A stretch of 34,892 nt of DNA, from positions 1-34,892 of the forward strand of contig CABSYW010000029.1 in assembly GCA_902482035.1 (NCBI GenBank), in the 5' to 3' direction. How positions within the stretch are numbered: the first letter of the stretch is position 1; every line of letters starts with the position of its first letter. The notes under the pieces are model-generated. The model had not been told where the DNA came from. It saw only the letters and a program-made list of their open reading frames with translations, and did not search any database. Made by a program: the position numbers and the translations under genes. Positions 8,663-17,204 of this stretch are shown in pieces. This DNA is from an uncultured Collinsella sp. (GTDB lineage Bacteria; Actinomycetota; Coriobacteriia; Coriobacteriales; Coriobacteriaceae).

Positions 8663-8668
8663 TATAAT
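8663..8668 (+). promoter_or_regulatory. Putative -10 box of the kup promoter
   Basis: TATAAT lies 36 nt before the kup start codon, with the ribosome site GGGAGGAAA downstream. No good -35 hexamer is seen at the expected spacing, so the promoter may be activator-dependent or of extended type. Confidence 0.45.
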
Positions 8669-8703
8669 CCCTTCGAACATTAAAGTTGGGAGGAAACCGG
8701 CTT

Positions 8704-10731
8704 ATGGAACAAAAGGCCAAGGAGGCAGCCTCGCACGCTGCGATTCCTGTGAGCATCTCGGCGATGCTCGTCACGCTGGGTGTGGTGTATGGCGATATCG
8801 GCACCAGCCCCATGTATGTAACCAAGGCGCTCGTTGCCGGCAACGGCGGCATCGGAAGCGTGACGGAGGAGTTCGTGCTCGGCGCGCTCTCCCTTGTCGT
8901 GTGGACGGTCACGCTGCTGACCACCATCAAGTATGTGCTCATCTCGCTGCGCGCCGATAACCATGGTGAGGGCGGCATCTTTGCCCTGTACAGCCTGGTC
9001 AAGCGCTGCGGCAAGTGGCTTATCATCCCCGCCATGCTGGGTGGCGCCGCGCTGCTCGCCGACGGCATCCTGACGCCAGCCGTTACCGTTACCACGGCCA
9101 TCGAGGGCCTGCGCACCATCCCGGCGGTCCATGCCGTGCTGGGCGATGACCAGGGCCGCGTCGTCGCCATTACGCTCGCCATCATCATCGTGCTCTTCTT
9201 GGTACAGCGCATCGGTACGGCCAAGATCGGTCACGCCTTTGGCCCCATCATGACGCTGTGGTTCCTGTTCCTGGGCGGCACGGGTCTTTTCTTTGTTTTC
9301 CAGCACCCCGCCGTGCTGCTGTGCCTCAACCCGGTGCGCGGCATCGCCTTTTTGCTGAGCCCCAACAACCACGCGGGCATCATGATTCTGGGCAGTTGCT
9401 TCCTCGCCACCACCGGTGCCGAGGCGCTCTACTCCGACATGGGCCACGTCGGCCGCGGCAACATCTACGCTACCTGGCCGTTCGTTAAGTGCTGCCTGCT
9501 GCTTTCCTATATGGGCCAGGGCGCTTGGCTTATGAACAACGCTGCCAACCCCGAGCTCATGGGCATTGCCGATCTCAACCCGTTCTACCAGATGCTCGCC
9601 CCGGGCCTGCGCCCGTTTGCCGTCGGCCTTTCAACTGTCGCTGCCATCATTGCCTCGCAGGCGCTCATCACCGGCGCATTCTCGCTGGTGTCCGAGGCCA
9701 GCCGTCTGGACCTCATGCCGCACATGCAGGTCTTCTACCCTGCCGAGACCAAGGGCCAGCTCTACATCCCCATGGTCAACAACGTCATGCTTGTCGGCTG
9801 CGTCATCGTGGTGCTGCTGTTCCAGAACTCGGCGCATATGGAAGCCGCCTACGGCCTTGCCATTACGCTGACTATGATGTGCACCACGCTGCTGCTCTTC
9901 TTCTACCTGCACGAGGAGCGCAAGCTCAAGGTCGCGCCGTGGATTTTCGCGGCCTTCTTCCTTTTGCTCGAAGGCTTCTTCTTCGTGAGCTCACTTACCA
10001 AGTTCTTCCACGGCGGCTACTTCACCATCCTCATGGCCGCGCTTATCATGGGCATCATGGTGTGCTGGTACAACGGCACGGCGGTCGAGCAGCGCCAGTT
10101 TACGCTGCTGCCGCTGCGCAGCTACCTGCCGCAGCTCAAGCGCCTGCGCGACGACGACCGTTACGAGCGCATGAGCGACAACGTCGTGTACCTGACCAAG
10201 GACACCCATACCGACTACATCGACCGCGATATCGTCTATTCGATCTTGGACAAGCATCCCAAGCGCGCCCGCGCCTGGTGGTTTGTGAATGTCGAGACCA
10301 TGGACGAACCGCACACCTTTGCCTATTCGGTCGAGACGTTCGGCACCGATTACGTGTTCCGCGTGCATCTGTACCTGGGCTACAAGATCAACCAGCGCGT
10401 CAATGCCTACCTGCGTCAGGTCGTTCAGGACCTGGCTGCCACCGGCGAGCTGCCGCCACAGACGCATGACTACTCGGTCTACAAGGATCCGGGTAACATC
10501 GGCACGTTCAAGTTCGTCCTGATCCGTAAGCTTCTGGCGCCCGAAAGCGATGTGGAGCCGAGCGAGCGTACGGCTATCACGCTCAAGTACATCATCCGCC
10601 GCGCCGCCGGCACGCCTGCGCGTTGGTACGGCCTGGAGAACTCCAACGTGAGCTTTGAGTACGTGCCGCTGTTCACCAAGTTCAAGGCCGTGAACAAGAT
10701 GCAGCGCCTGGCCCCCAACGAGCGCCCGTAG
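8704..10731 (+). CDS. kup: KUP/HAK family potassium uptake protein
   Basis: A 675-residue transporter. ATG 8704 is chosen because GGGAGGAAA lies 8 nt upstream; the TTG at 8686 lies inside that site. The KUP signature GVVYGDIGTSPMYV is near residue 22, followed by NHGEGGIFALY and about twelve hydrophobic segments to residue about 460. A cytoplasmic C-terminal domain follows (YLTKDTHTDYIDRDIVYSILDKHPKRARAWWF onward). Family role: K+/H+ symport across the cytoplasmic membrane. Downstream lie a small membrane protein and a KdpDE-like two-component pair, but no kdpFABC, so K+ sensing appears tied to Kup here. Length matches the family. Confidence 0.93.
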   Translation: MEQKAKEAASHAAIPVSISAMLVTLGVVYGDIGTSPMYVTKALVAGNGGIGSVTEEFVLGALSLVVWTVTLLTTIKYVLISLRADNHGEGGIFALYSLVKRCGKWLIIPAMLGGAALLADGILTPAVTVTTAIEGLRTIPAVHAVLGDDQGRVVAITLAIIIVLFLVQRIGTAKIGHAFGPIMTLWFLFLGGTGLFFVFQHPAVLLCLNPVRGIAFLLSPNNHAGIMILGSCFLATTGAEALYSDMGHVGRGNIYATWPFVKCCLLLSYMGQGAWLMNNAANPELMGIADLNPFYQMLAPGLRPFAVGLSTVAAIIASQALITGAFSLVSEASRLDLMPHMQVFYPAETKGQLYIPMVNNVMLVGCVIVVLLFQNSAHMEAAYGLAITLTMMCTTLLLFFYLHEERKLKVAPWIFAAFFLLLEGFFFVSSLTKFFHGGYFTILMAALIMGIMVCWYNGTAVEQRQFTLLPLRSYLPQLKRLRDDDRYERMSDNVVYLTKDTHTDYIDRDIVYSILDKHPKRARAWWFVNVETMDEPHTFAYSVETFGTDYVFRVHLYLGYKINQRVNAYLRQVVQDLAATGELPPQTHDYSVYKDPGNIGTFKFVLIRKLLAPESDVEPSERTAITLKYIIRRAAGTPARWYGLENSNVSFEYVPLFTKFKAVNKMQRLAPNERP

Positions 10732-10791
10732 GCGCCGACAGTTGCATGGAGTTGGTTTTCGATGGACAAGATTGAGACCGGGGAGGTAAAC

Positions 10792-10986
10792 ATGGATACA
10801 AAGGCGCTCGATGGCCGTGAGGCGGTGGTCGAAATGGTGCGTGAGGCGCGTGTCGACGCCGCCGAAGATCGGTTCCTTACGAACCGTGCCAACATGGATA
10901 TGGCCGACCGCGTGATCTCGATCGTGGCACTGGTATTTGGAGCGGTGTGCGTGTGTGCCCTGCTCGCGCACGTGCTGTTTGTCTAG
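10792..10986 (+). CDS. Small single-pass membrane protein next to Kup
   Basis: A 64-residue protein starting at ATG 10792, which has GGGGAGG 6 nt upstream; an in-frame ATG at 10762 has a weaker site and would add 10 residues. Residues 1-38 are charged and probably cytoplasmic (KALDGREAVVEMVREA, then DRFLTNRANMDM). Residues about 41-64 form one membrane segment (VISIVALVFGAVCVCALLAH). I do not recognise a family. Its position 60 nt after kup suggests co-transcription and perhaps a Kup- or kinase-associated subunit, in the way small proteins such as KdpF accompany K+ transporters; this is inference. A strong hairpin follows. Confidence 0.65.
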   Translation: MDTKALDGREAVVEMVREARVDAAEDRFLTNRANMDMADRVISIVALVFGAVCVCALLAHVLFV

Positions 10987-11032
10987 CGACCGCCGGTTGC
11001 AAAGGCTATACACTTGGAACCACCACAAGGGA

Positions 11033-11077
11033 AACCACCACAAAGGTGCCTGTCCCCTTTGTGGTGGTTTTTGTTTT
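11033..11077 (+). terminator. Terminator/attenuator between the small protein and the sensor kinase
   Basis: Arms AACCACCACAAAGG (11033-11046) and CCTTTGTGGTGGTT (11056-11069) pair perfectly, then TTTTGTTTTT follows. It ends about 22 nt before the kinase start codon, leaving little room for a promoter, so it may attenuate read-through from kup. Its core (CAAAGG...CCTGTCC..CCTTTG) resembles the dispersed palindromes, and a partial copy of the left arm (GGAACCACCACAAGGG) lies just upstream. Confidence 0.8.
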
Positions 11078-11098
11078 TGAGAGAGGGGCGGGACGCTG

Positions 11099-12724
11099 AT
11101 GGACGTCCGTACGGACGGCGATATTGCCGATAGCTTTTGGTGGCGGCGCACAACGCTGACGCGCCGCACTCCTCTGTATGACGCCTGCGTATCGGTGGGG
11201 CTGCTGGTCGCGGCGACGATTGTGGGCGCGCTGCTCGACCATCCGGGTCTCGCGCCGAGCATCATGATCGTCTATGTGTTCGCCGTTCAGCTGTGCGCAT
11301 TCTTTACCTGGAGTCGCCTGTATTGCTTGCTGAGCTCGGCTGCCGCCGTGGCGCTCTACAACTTCTTGTTTGTCGACCCGCGCTACTCGCTGTCGCTTAT
11401 CGACCGCGGCTATCCCGGCATGTTCTTCATCATGTTCGTGGTCTCGCTTGTGTCGAGCTCGATTGCGTTGGCCCTGCGCCGCGCCTTGGCACAGGCTGCC
11501 GCCAGCGACCGCCGCACGCATATGGCGCTCGAGACCAACCGCATGCTGCAGCGGTGCGCCGATCAGCATCAGATCGTTCACGCCATGGCCACGCAGCTGG
11601 CGCGTCTTTCGGGCTGCCCTGTCGTGTGGTACAGCGCCGACGCCGAGGGCGATGACCTGCTGCCGCGCGCGACTTACACGGCCGTGGGCGATGCCGCACC
11701 GGTGCACGAACTGGCGCCGCAGATGCCGCCTCGGCTCTCGGCGTCCGCCTATGTGGGAACGCCGCTCGATGCCACGTTTGGCGGCTCGGCGTTTTATGGC
11801 ATCTACCTGACGGTTCGCACAGGCGACGGCTTCGCGCGCTCGGGCGACCCCGCCTCGGTGGTGGGCGTGCTGGCTATCGTTGCCGAGCCCGACGTGCTGA
11901 CGCATGAGGAGCGGACACTTGCCGATGCCATCGTGAGCGAAGGCGAGCTGGCGCTCGATCGCGCCCGCGCCATGGAGGCCCGCGAGGAGGCGGCGGTGCT
12001 TGCCAAAAACGAACAGCTGCGCGCCAACCTGCTGCGCTCCATCTCGCACGATCTGCGTACGCCGCTCACCAGTATTTCGGGCAATGCCGACGTGCTGCTC
12101 GACCAGGGCTCGACCGGCACCGCGGTGCTCGATGCCCAGACGCGCCGCGGCCTGCTTCTATCCATTCGCTCGGATGCGCTGTGGCTCAACGCCACCGTCG
12201 AGAATCTGCTCGCCATCACCAAGCTCGAGGGTGGCGGTATGCGCCTGTCGACCACGCTCGAGCTCATGGACGATATCGTCGAGGAGGCGCTGCGCCACGT
12301 GAACCCTGCCGTGCGCGAGCACGACCTTAAGGTGGTGGCGTGCGATGAGCCGGCGCTCGTCAACGTCGATGCGCGCCTGATGGTGCAGCTGGTGGTCAAT
12401 CTGGTGAACAACGCCATCACCTATACGCCCGCGGGCTCGCATATCATGATTTCGATTAGCGTCGACGATGGACGCGTGGCGTGCTCGGTGGTCGATGATG
12501 GTCCGGGCATCGCACCCGAGGATCGCGAGCGGATCTTCGAGTCGTTCTATACCGCCAACCATGGTCTGGCCGACAGCCACCGCAGCGTTGGCCTGGGTCT
12601 TTCGCTCTGCCGTTCCATTGCGTTGGCACATGGCGGTAGCATAGAGGTTGCCTCGGCGGACCCGCACGGTTCGGTCTTTACGATTGAACTTCCCGCCGCC
12701 GACGTTTCGTTTGATAAGGAGTAG
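11099..12724 (+). CDS. KdpD-like sensor histidine kinase lacking the N-terminal KdpD domain
   Basis: A 541-residue kinase. Residues about 25-120 contain four closely spaced membrane segments like the DUF4118 region of KdpD. Residues about 150-300 look like a GAF-type sensor domain. The dimerisation and phosphorylation motif SISHDLRTPLTSISG has its His near 317. The ATPase part has an N-box (LVNLVNNAITYTPAGSH, about 431), DDGPGIAPEDRERIFESFYT (about 466) and SVGLGLSLCRSIALAHGG (about 495). Full-length KdpD (about 890 residues) carries an N-terminal KdpD/Usp sensor that is missing here. The partner regulator starts 4 nt downstream. Role (inferred): sensing K+ or turgor and controlling the adjacent Kup region. 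Confidence 0.85.
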   Translation: MDVRTDGDIADSFWWRRTTLTRRTPLYDACVSVGLLVAATIVGALLDHPGLAPSIMIVYVFAVQLCAFFTWSRLYCLLSSAAAVALYNFLFVDPRYSLSLIDRGYPGMFFIMFVVSLVSSSIALALRRALAQAAASDRRTHMALETNRMLQRCADQHQIVHAMATQLARLSGCPVVWYSADAEGDDLLPRATYTAVGDAAPVHELAPQMPPRLSASAYVGTPLDATFGGSAFYGIYLTVRTGDGFARSGDPASVVGVLAIVAEPDVLTHEERTLADAIVSEGELALDRARAMEAREEAAVLAKNEQLRANLLRSISHDLRTPLTSISGNADVLLDQGSTGTAVLDAQTRRGLLLSIRSDALWLNATVENLLAITKLEGGGMRLSTTLELMDDIVEEALRHVNPAVREHDLKVVACDEPALVNVDARLMVQLVVNLVNNAITYTPAGSHIMISISVDDGRVACSVVDDGPGIAPEDRERIFESFYTANHGLADSHRSVGLGLSLCRSIALAHGGSIEVASADPHGSVFTIELPAADVSFDKE

Positions 12725-12728
12725 CGCT

Positions 12729-13442
12729 GTGCCGAACTCTGCCGTAAAACCGCTCATCTTGGTCGTTGAGGACGACCCCGCCGTCCGCAACCTTATCGTT
12801 GCCGCGCTCGAGGCGCACGGCTTGCGTCATATGGCCGTTGAGACTGCCCATGCCGCCATCGCCGCCGCCTCATCGCAGGCACCGAGCATTGTGCTGCTCG
12901 ATCTGGGCCTGCCCGATATGGACGGCGTCAAGGTAGTGGAGTCGGTGCGCGCATGGTCGGGCATGCCGATCATCGTGGTCTCGGCGCGCAGCGAAGATGC
13001 GGACAAAATCCGCGCGCTCGATGCCGGTGCCGACGACTATCTGACCAAGCCGTTTTCGGTCGAGGAACTGCTCGCGCGCATTCGCACGACGCTCAGGCGC
13101 CTTTCGTATGCGCAAACGGGCGGCGTTGTCTCCGAGGGCTCGTTCGATGCCGGTGAGCTGCATATCGATTTTGATGCCGGCATCGCCACGATGGATGGCG
13201 AGGAGCTGCATCTGACGCCGATCGAGTACAAGCTCCTGTGCCTGCTAGCGCACAACGCCGACAAGGTGCTGACGCACCAGTTTATCCTGCACGAGATTTG
13301 GGGCACGGCAACCAAGAGCGACCTGGCGAGCCTGCGTGTCTTTATGGGCACGCTGCGTAAGAAGATAGAGTCCGACCCCGCGCATCCCCGCTATATCCAA
13401 ACCCACGTAGGCATCGGCTACCGCCTGGTCACCCAAGGCTAG
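12729..13442 (+). CDS. KdpE-like response regulator (OmpR/PhoB family)
   Basis: A 237-residue protein starting at GTG 12729, with AAGGAG 8 nt upstream; this site overlaps the end of the kinase gene. The receiver domain shows the acidic pocket VVEDD (about 13-16), phospho-acceptor Asp58 in VLLDLGLPDMDG, and Lys in LTKPF near 107. The C-terminal winged helix ends with HQFILHEIWG and RVFMGTLRKKIE...YIQTHVGIGYRLV, typical of the OmpR/PhoB DNA-binding domain and close to KdpE. It is co-transcribed with the kinase. No candidate operator is obvious; the kup upstream region is the natural place to test. Confidence 0.9.
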   Translation: MPNSAVKPLILVVEDDPAVRNLIVAALEAHGLRHMAVETAHAAIAAASSQAPSIVLLDLGLPDMDGVKVVESVRAWSGMPIIVVSARSEDADKIRALDAGADDYLTKPFSVEELLARIRTTLRRLSYAQTGGVVSEGSFDAGELHIDFDAGIATMDGEELHLTPIEYKLLCLLAHNADKVLTHQFILHEIWGTATKSDLASLRVFMGTLRKKIESDPAHPRYIQTHVGIGYRLVTQG

Positions 13443-13466
13443 ATCGCCAACCACCATCCCAATATG

Positions 13467-13533
13467 AGTTGCGGTGAAATACGGACGGAAATGGCCTATT
13501 TGGCGGCCAAACAGTCCATATTCCACCGCAACT
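13467..13533. repeat. Long hairpin between convergent genes
   Basis: Arms AGTTGCGGTGAAATACGGAC (13467-13486) and GTCCATATTCCACCGCAACT (13514-13533) pair over 20 positions with two mismatches around a 27-nt loop that itself contains TTTGGCGGCCAAA. It lies between the response regulator and the convergent methyltransferase and is probably a bidirectional 3'-end hairpin or dispersed repeat. Confidence 0.7.
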
Positions 13534-13537
13534 TTGT

Positions 13538-16108
13538 TTATTTGCCCCTGGGTTTGCTGGCGTAGAACTTCTTCTTTTTGGGCTTGCCGGCGGGGGAGGG
13601 TTTGCCGTCGCCGCGCGGCCCTCGGTCTCCGGCCTGCGCGTGCGCGGGTACTGCCGCGCGAGGCTTGCGGGCCTCGGGGTTGCGCAGCTCCTCGACACGC
13701 TCGGCAATCTCCTCGGCGCTAAAGCCGACCTCGGCCATGGCGTCCTCAATGGGCAGGCGGCGCACGATATAGCAGTGGTGCACCTTCTGGTTGCGTGCGA
13801 AATCCTCGGGGATGGTCTGCGCCGTAATGTCCTCCAACACCACGCCCGCGCGCGCGAGCTTGCGTGTCTCGGGGCGGAAGCCGCGCAGGTTGCAGCTAAA
13901 GATGGCATGTCCGCCCTGTGCGAGCAGGCGCGATACGCCGGCCAAAAGCTCAACATGGTCGCGCTGGACATCCCAAGTGCGGCGGCCCATCTTGGACGAG
14001 TTCGAGAACGTGGGCGGGTCGACAAAAATCAAGTCCCAGCGGTTGCGCGTCTGGCGCTGGTCGCGAATCCAGGCGAGCACGTCGTCGCGCACAAAATGAT
14101 GCTGCGGACCAACAAAGCCGTTCTGGCGCATATTGCGCTCGGCCCAGTCCAGGTAGGTGTTGGAAAGGTCGACCGTCACGGTCTCCTCGACGCCGCCATC
14201 GGCCGCGTAGCAGGTGGCAGTGCCGGTGTAGGCAAACAGGTTGAGGAAGCGGCGCGCCTGCTTGGCGTGCTCGCGCACCAGGTTGCGCGTGACGCGATGA
14301 TCCAGGAAGATGCCCACATCCAAATAGTCGTCAAAGTTGACGGCAAAGGTGAGTCCACCCTCTTCGATGAGCGGCAGGCGACGGCGCGCGATGTTGGCGC
14401 GCTCGCCCGAGCCGCCCTTGCCGGCGCCCTGCTTACCGTACTGCGAGCCGCCACGTGAGCGCATGCGGGCCTTGGCGTGCACGTGCTCGGCCGGAACATC
14501 AAGGATGCGCGGCGAGATGGCCAAGATGTCGAGCATGCGGGCCTGGGCCAGCGCGGGGTCGATGGTCTTGGGCGCGGCGTATTCGGCGATGACGAGCCAG
14601 CGGCCCGGCGTCTGCGGGCAGCCCTCGTACAGATCGATGGCGGCGGAGTAATCGGGCAGGTCGGCATCGTAGACGCGGTAGCAGCTCACGCCCTCGCGCT
14701 TGGCCCACTTGCGGCGCAGACGGGCATTCTTGCGCAGGCGGTTGGCGAACTGCTCCGACTCGGGGATGAGCACGGGCAGCGGATTGCCGTCGCCCAGGTC
14801 GAGCGTGGCGGCGGGCTCGGACATGGCGAGAGCGGTGCTGCCTTCATCATTGGCGTTGTCGACATCTGCAGTCTCGCCTTCAGCACCTGCACTGGTCGCA
14901 GCTTCAAATGCCGCGGCGGCGTGATCGAGCGAGGGCCAAACCTCAATAGTTGCCTCTTCATTGTTGGGCATGACGGCGATCGAGCACTCGGGCTCGGCGT
15001 GGAGCGCGCGGGCCAGCAATCCATCGCGGGTGAGCGCGGCGACCGGCGCCGCGGCAAGCTCGGGCGCGCGGCGCAGCTCGCCGACCAGCGTCATGGCATC
15101 GTGCATGAGCGAAAGCGGGGTCTCGGTCGTGTCCGCGACCAGGGCGGCACCGGCGACGGCGCCCGCATGGTCCAGCACGGTGGCGGGCTTGGCGGCACAA
15201 AAGTCGACAAAACGCTTGTAGCCGGCGCACTTGACCATGCGCTCGGCAGTCTTGCGGGCGGCGGGGTCGATGTCTACGGCCACGATGCGCGCCTGGCGCT
15301 CGCGCGCTGCCGCCTCGCGCTCGCGCGCCTCGGCAAGCAGCTGCTCCCACAGGACAGCGTCGTGCAGCTGCCAGCCCTCAAAGCCCCAGCGCTCGCGTGC
15401 GGCGCCCGGGGCGCGGTCGGTCAGAATGTTCACGGCCTCCAGCAGCAGACCGCCGCCGGCGCACGAGGCATCGATCAGCGTGGGAAGGGCTTCGTTCTCG
15501 TAATCGTCGGCCGTCAGCTCGCGCTCGCATAGTGCGGTCCAGCCGACCTGCGCCAGCACCAGGGCGGCGTAGTCGGGGCGCAGCACGTGCGTGCCCTCGC
15601 CGGCGCGGGTCGCTGCGGGCGGCAGGCGTTTGAACAGCGGGTCGCCCGAAAGGTCCAGGCTAATGCTCGCGCGACGCTGACGCAGCGAAAGCAGTAGGTG
15701 AACATCGGGGTCGGCGGCATCGACGTCGGCACGACGTCCCGTGGTCTCGGCCAGGCGGTCGCACAGCGCGTCTTTGGCGCGCAGGGCCGAGAAGCGCGTG
15801 TTGCGCAGCTGCTCGGTCACGCCGCGGGCGGTGATGGCGATGGTGGCGCCGGGGCGGACGATGCTCTCCCAGGCGATGTCGTAAACGCTATCGTACAGTT
15901 CATCGGCATCCTGCGCCTCAAAGCGCCCGAGTACCACGAACACACGGCTCGCCAGGCGCGACCACAGACAGGCGCGGTAGCCTTCTTCGAGCTCGCCCTC
16001 AAATGTAGCGCGGCCCTTCAGCCGGCGAACATGCGAAAGCCCGAGGCGTTTAAGCTCATCGGCGAGTGCGGACTCAAAGCCCTCGGGGCAGCTTGCGTAA
16101 AATTCCAT
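13538..16108 (-). CDS. rlmL: RlmKL-type bifunctional 23S rRNA guanine methyltransferase
   Basis: An 856-residue protein with AGAGGT upstream of ATG 16108. Residues 1-155 match the N-terminal THUMP region (MEFYASCPEGFESALADELK). Residues 160-390 correspond to the RlmL (G2445 N2) half, with ASCAGGGLLLEAVNI at 214-228 where a CGSG motif is expected. Residues 590-820 are the RlmK (G2069 N7) half, with FLNLFAYTGTATCYAADGG and FVDPPTFSNSSKM (695-707). The C-terminus is a basic tail (KPKKKKFYASKPRGK). The first half lacks a recognisable NPPYGER motif; VADTTETP (324-331) stands in its place, so G2445 activity is doubtful. An acidic low-complexity insert near 370-430 helps explain the length over the usual 700. 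It acts on 23S rRNA in the cytoplasm. Confidence 0.85.
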   Translation of the reverse strand: MEFYASCPEGFESALADELKRLGLSHVRRLKGRATFEGELEEGYRACLWSRLASRVFVVLGRFEAQDADELYDSVYDIAWESIVRPGATIAITARGVTEQLRNTRFSALRAKDALCDRLAETTGRRADVDAADPDVHLLLSLRQRRASISLDLSGDPLFKRLPPAATRAGEGTHVLRPDYAALVLAQVGWTALCERELTADDYENEALPTLIDASCAGGGLLLEAVNILTDRAPGAARERWGFEGWQLHDAVLWEQLLAEAREREAAARERQARIVAVDIDPAARKTAERMVKCAGYKRFVDFCAAKPATVLDHAGAVAGAALVADTTETPLSLMHDAMTLVGELRRAPELAAAPVAALTRDGLLARALHAEPECSIAVMPNNEEATIEVWPSLDHAAAAFEAATSAGAEGETADVDNANDEGSTALAMSEPAATLDLGDGNPLPVLIPESEQFANRLRKNARLRRKWAKREGVSCYRVYDADLPDYSAAIDLYEGCPQTPGRWLVIAEYAAPKTIDPALAQARMLDILAISPRILDVPAEHVHAKARMRSRGGSQYGKQGAGKGGSGERANIARRRLPLIEEGGLTFAVNFDDYLDVGIFLDHRVTRNLVREHAKQARRFLNLFAYTGTATCYAADGGVEETVTVDLSNTYLDWAERNMRQNGFVGPQHHFVRDDVLAWIRDQRQTRNRWDLIFVDPPTFSNSSKMGRRTWDVQRDHVELLAGVSRLLAQGGHAIFSCNLRGFRPETRKLARAGVVLEDITAQTIPEDFARNQKVHHCYIVRRLPIEDAMAEVGFSAEEIAERVEELRNPEARKPRAAVPAHAQAGDRGPRGDGKPSPAGKPKKKKFYASKPRGK

Positions 16109-16183
16109 GGGTGACCTCTCTGGTTGCGTCGCTCCATTATATGATGGATGCTTCGTTTGCCCTTATCCTCGAAAGGAACCCAT

Positions 16184-17011
16184 ATGATTGATGCGTGTCC
16201 CGAACCCGCTGTGCTCTTTTTTGACGTGGACGGCACGCTGACGTCGTTCGATCCCGACAACATGACCGACAAGGACTTTTCGGCGGTTCGCCCCTCGCAG
16301 GCGGTCGTCGAGGCGTTTCATCGCCTGCGCAATGCGGGTCACCAGGCATTTATCTGCACGGGTCGTCCCTTGTGGCTGATCGCCGATGGCCTGCGCGCGC
16401 TGAACCCGGCGGGTGTCGTTGCCATGGCGGGAGCGACGCTCGAGGTCGAGGGCCGCGTGGTGCATGAGGACTGCTTTGACGAGCACGTTATCGAGGAGCT
16501 TGCACGCCGTATGGCCGCGGCAGGGATTGAGGCCTTTTTCGAGACCAACGTGGCTACTTTTGCCCTGGAACCTGCGGGTGTTGAGCAGTCGTCTCTGATC
16601 GGCACTTCTGTGGTGCACAGCGCCGAGGAGATGCGCGTCGACGGCAGTCTGCGCGTGGGCAAGGTATGCCTCAATGTGCCCAGTTTGGCTCGCGTAGCCA
16701 ATGATGACGGCTTTATCGATCGCGAGTTTGAGCTGTGCAACACCGGTGGCCAGAATCGCGAGCTGAGCCCCAAGGGCATCAACAAGGGCGTGGGCGTGGC
16801 GCGAGCGCTGACGTATCTGGGCCGCGAGGGAAATGCGCGCACCTTTGGCTTTGGCGATTCGGGCAACGACCTGGGCATGCTCGCCGCCGTCGAGACGGCC
16901 GTGGCCATGGGTAATGCCATGCCCGAGGTCAAGGCGGTCGCCGACTACGTGACCGACGATGTCGCACACGACGGTACCGTCACAGCGATGCAGCATTTCG
17001 GCCTCATCTAA
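16184..17011 (+). CDS. Cof-type HAD-IIB family phosphatase
   Basis: A 275-residue protein. ATG 16184 follows GAAAGGAA at good spacing; an earlier in-frame codon would add 12 residues without a ribosome site. HAD motif I is FFDVDGTLTS (Asp14 nucleophile, Asp16), motif II ICTGRP, the motif III lysine probably lies in the LSPKGINKGVGV segment, and motif IV is FGFGDSGNDLGML. The cap between motifs II and III is of the C2 (Cof) type. Likely a cytoplasmic Mg2+-dependent phosphatase acting on sugar or nucleotide phosphates; the substrate cannot be assigned. It is divergent from the rRNA methyltransferase across 75 nt. Confidence 0.85.
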   Translation: MIDACPEPAVLFFDVDGTLTSFDPDNMTDKDFSAVRPSQAVVEAFHRLRNAGHQAFICTGRPLWLIADGLRALNPAGVVAMAGATLEVEGRVVHEDCFDEHVIEELARRMAAAGIEAFFETNVATFALEPAGVEQSSLIGTSVVHSAEEMRVDGSLRVGKVCLNVPSLARVANDDGFIDREFELCNTGGQNRELSPKGINKGVGVARALTYLGREGNARTFGFGDSGNDLGMLAAVETAVAMGNAMPEVKAVADYVTDDVAHDGTVTAMQHFGLI

Positions 17012-17204
17012 TGAATCCCGCGTTCTGACGTTTGCTCAAACTGCGACTCTTTGCTTTTGCATGCTCAATCGATTTATCAATCCAAACACTGAGGTGTTTA
17101 TACCGTTCGCCGAGAAGATAAAAAACCGCAGCTCACGCCTTGATAAACGTAGGTAAAGTGTTTAGCAGTTTAACGTCCGTGTGCAAGCGAAAGGAATCAG
17201 GTAG

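Noticed and set aside
8580..8703. c-di-AMP (ydaO-type) riboswitch before kup
   Set aside because: The leader after the putative -10 is only about 30 nt, too short for that fold.
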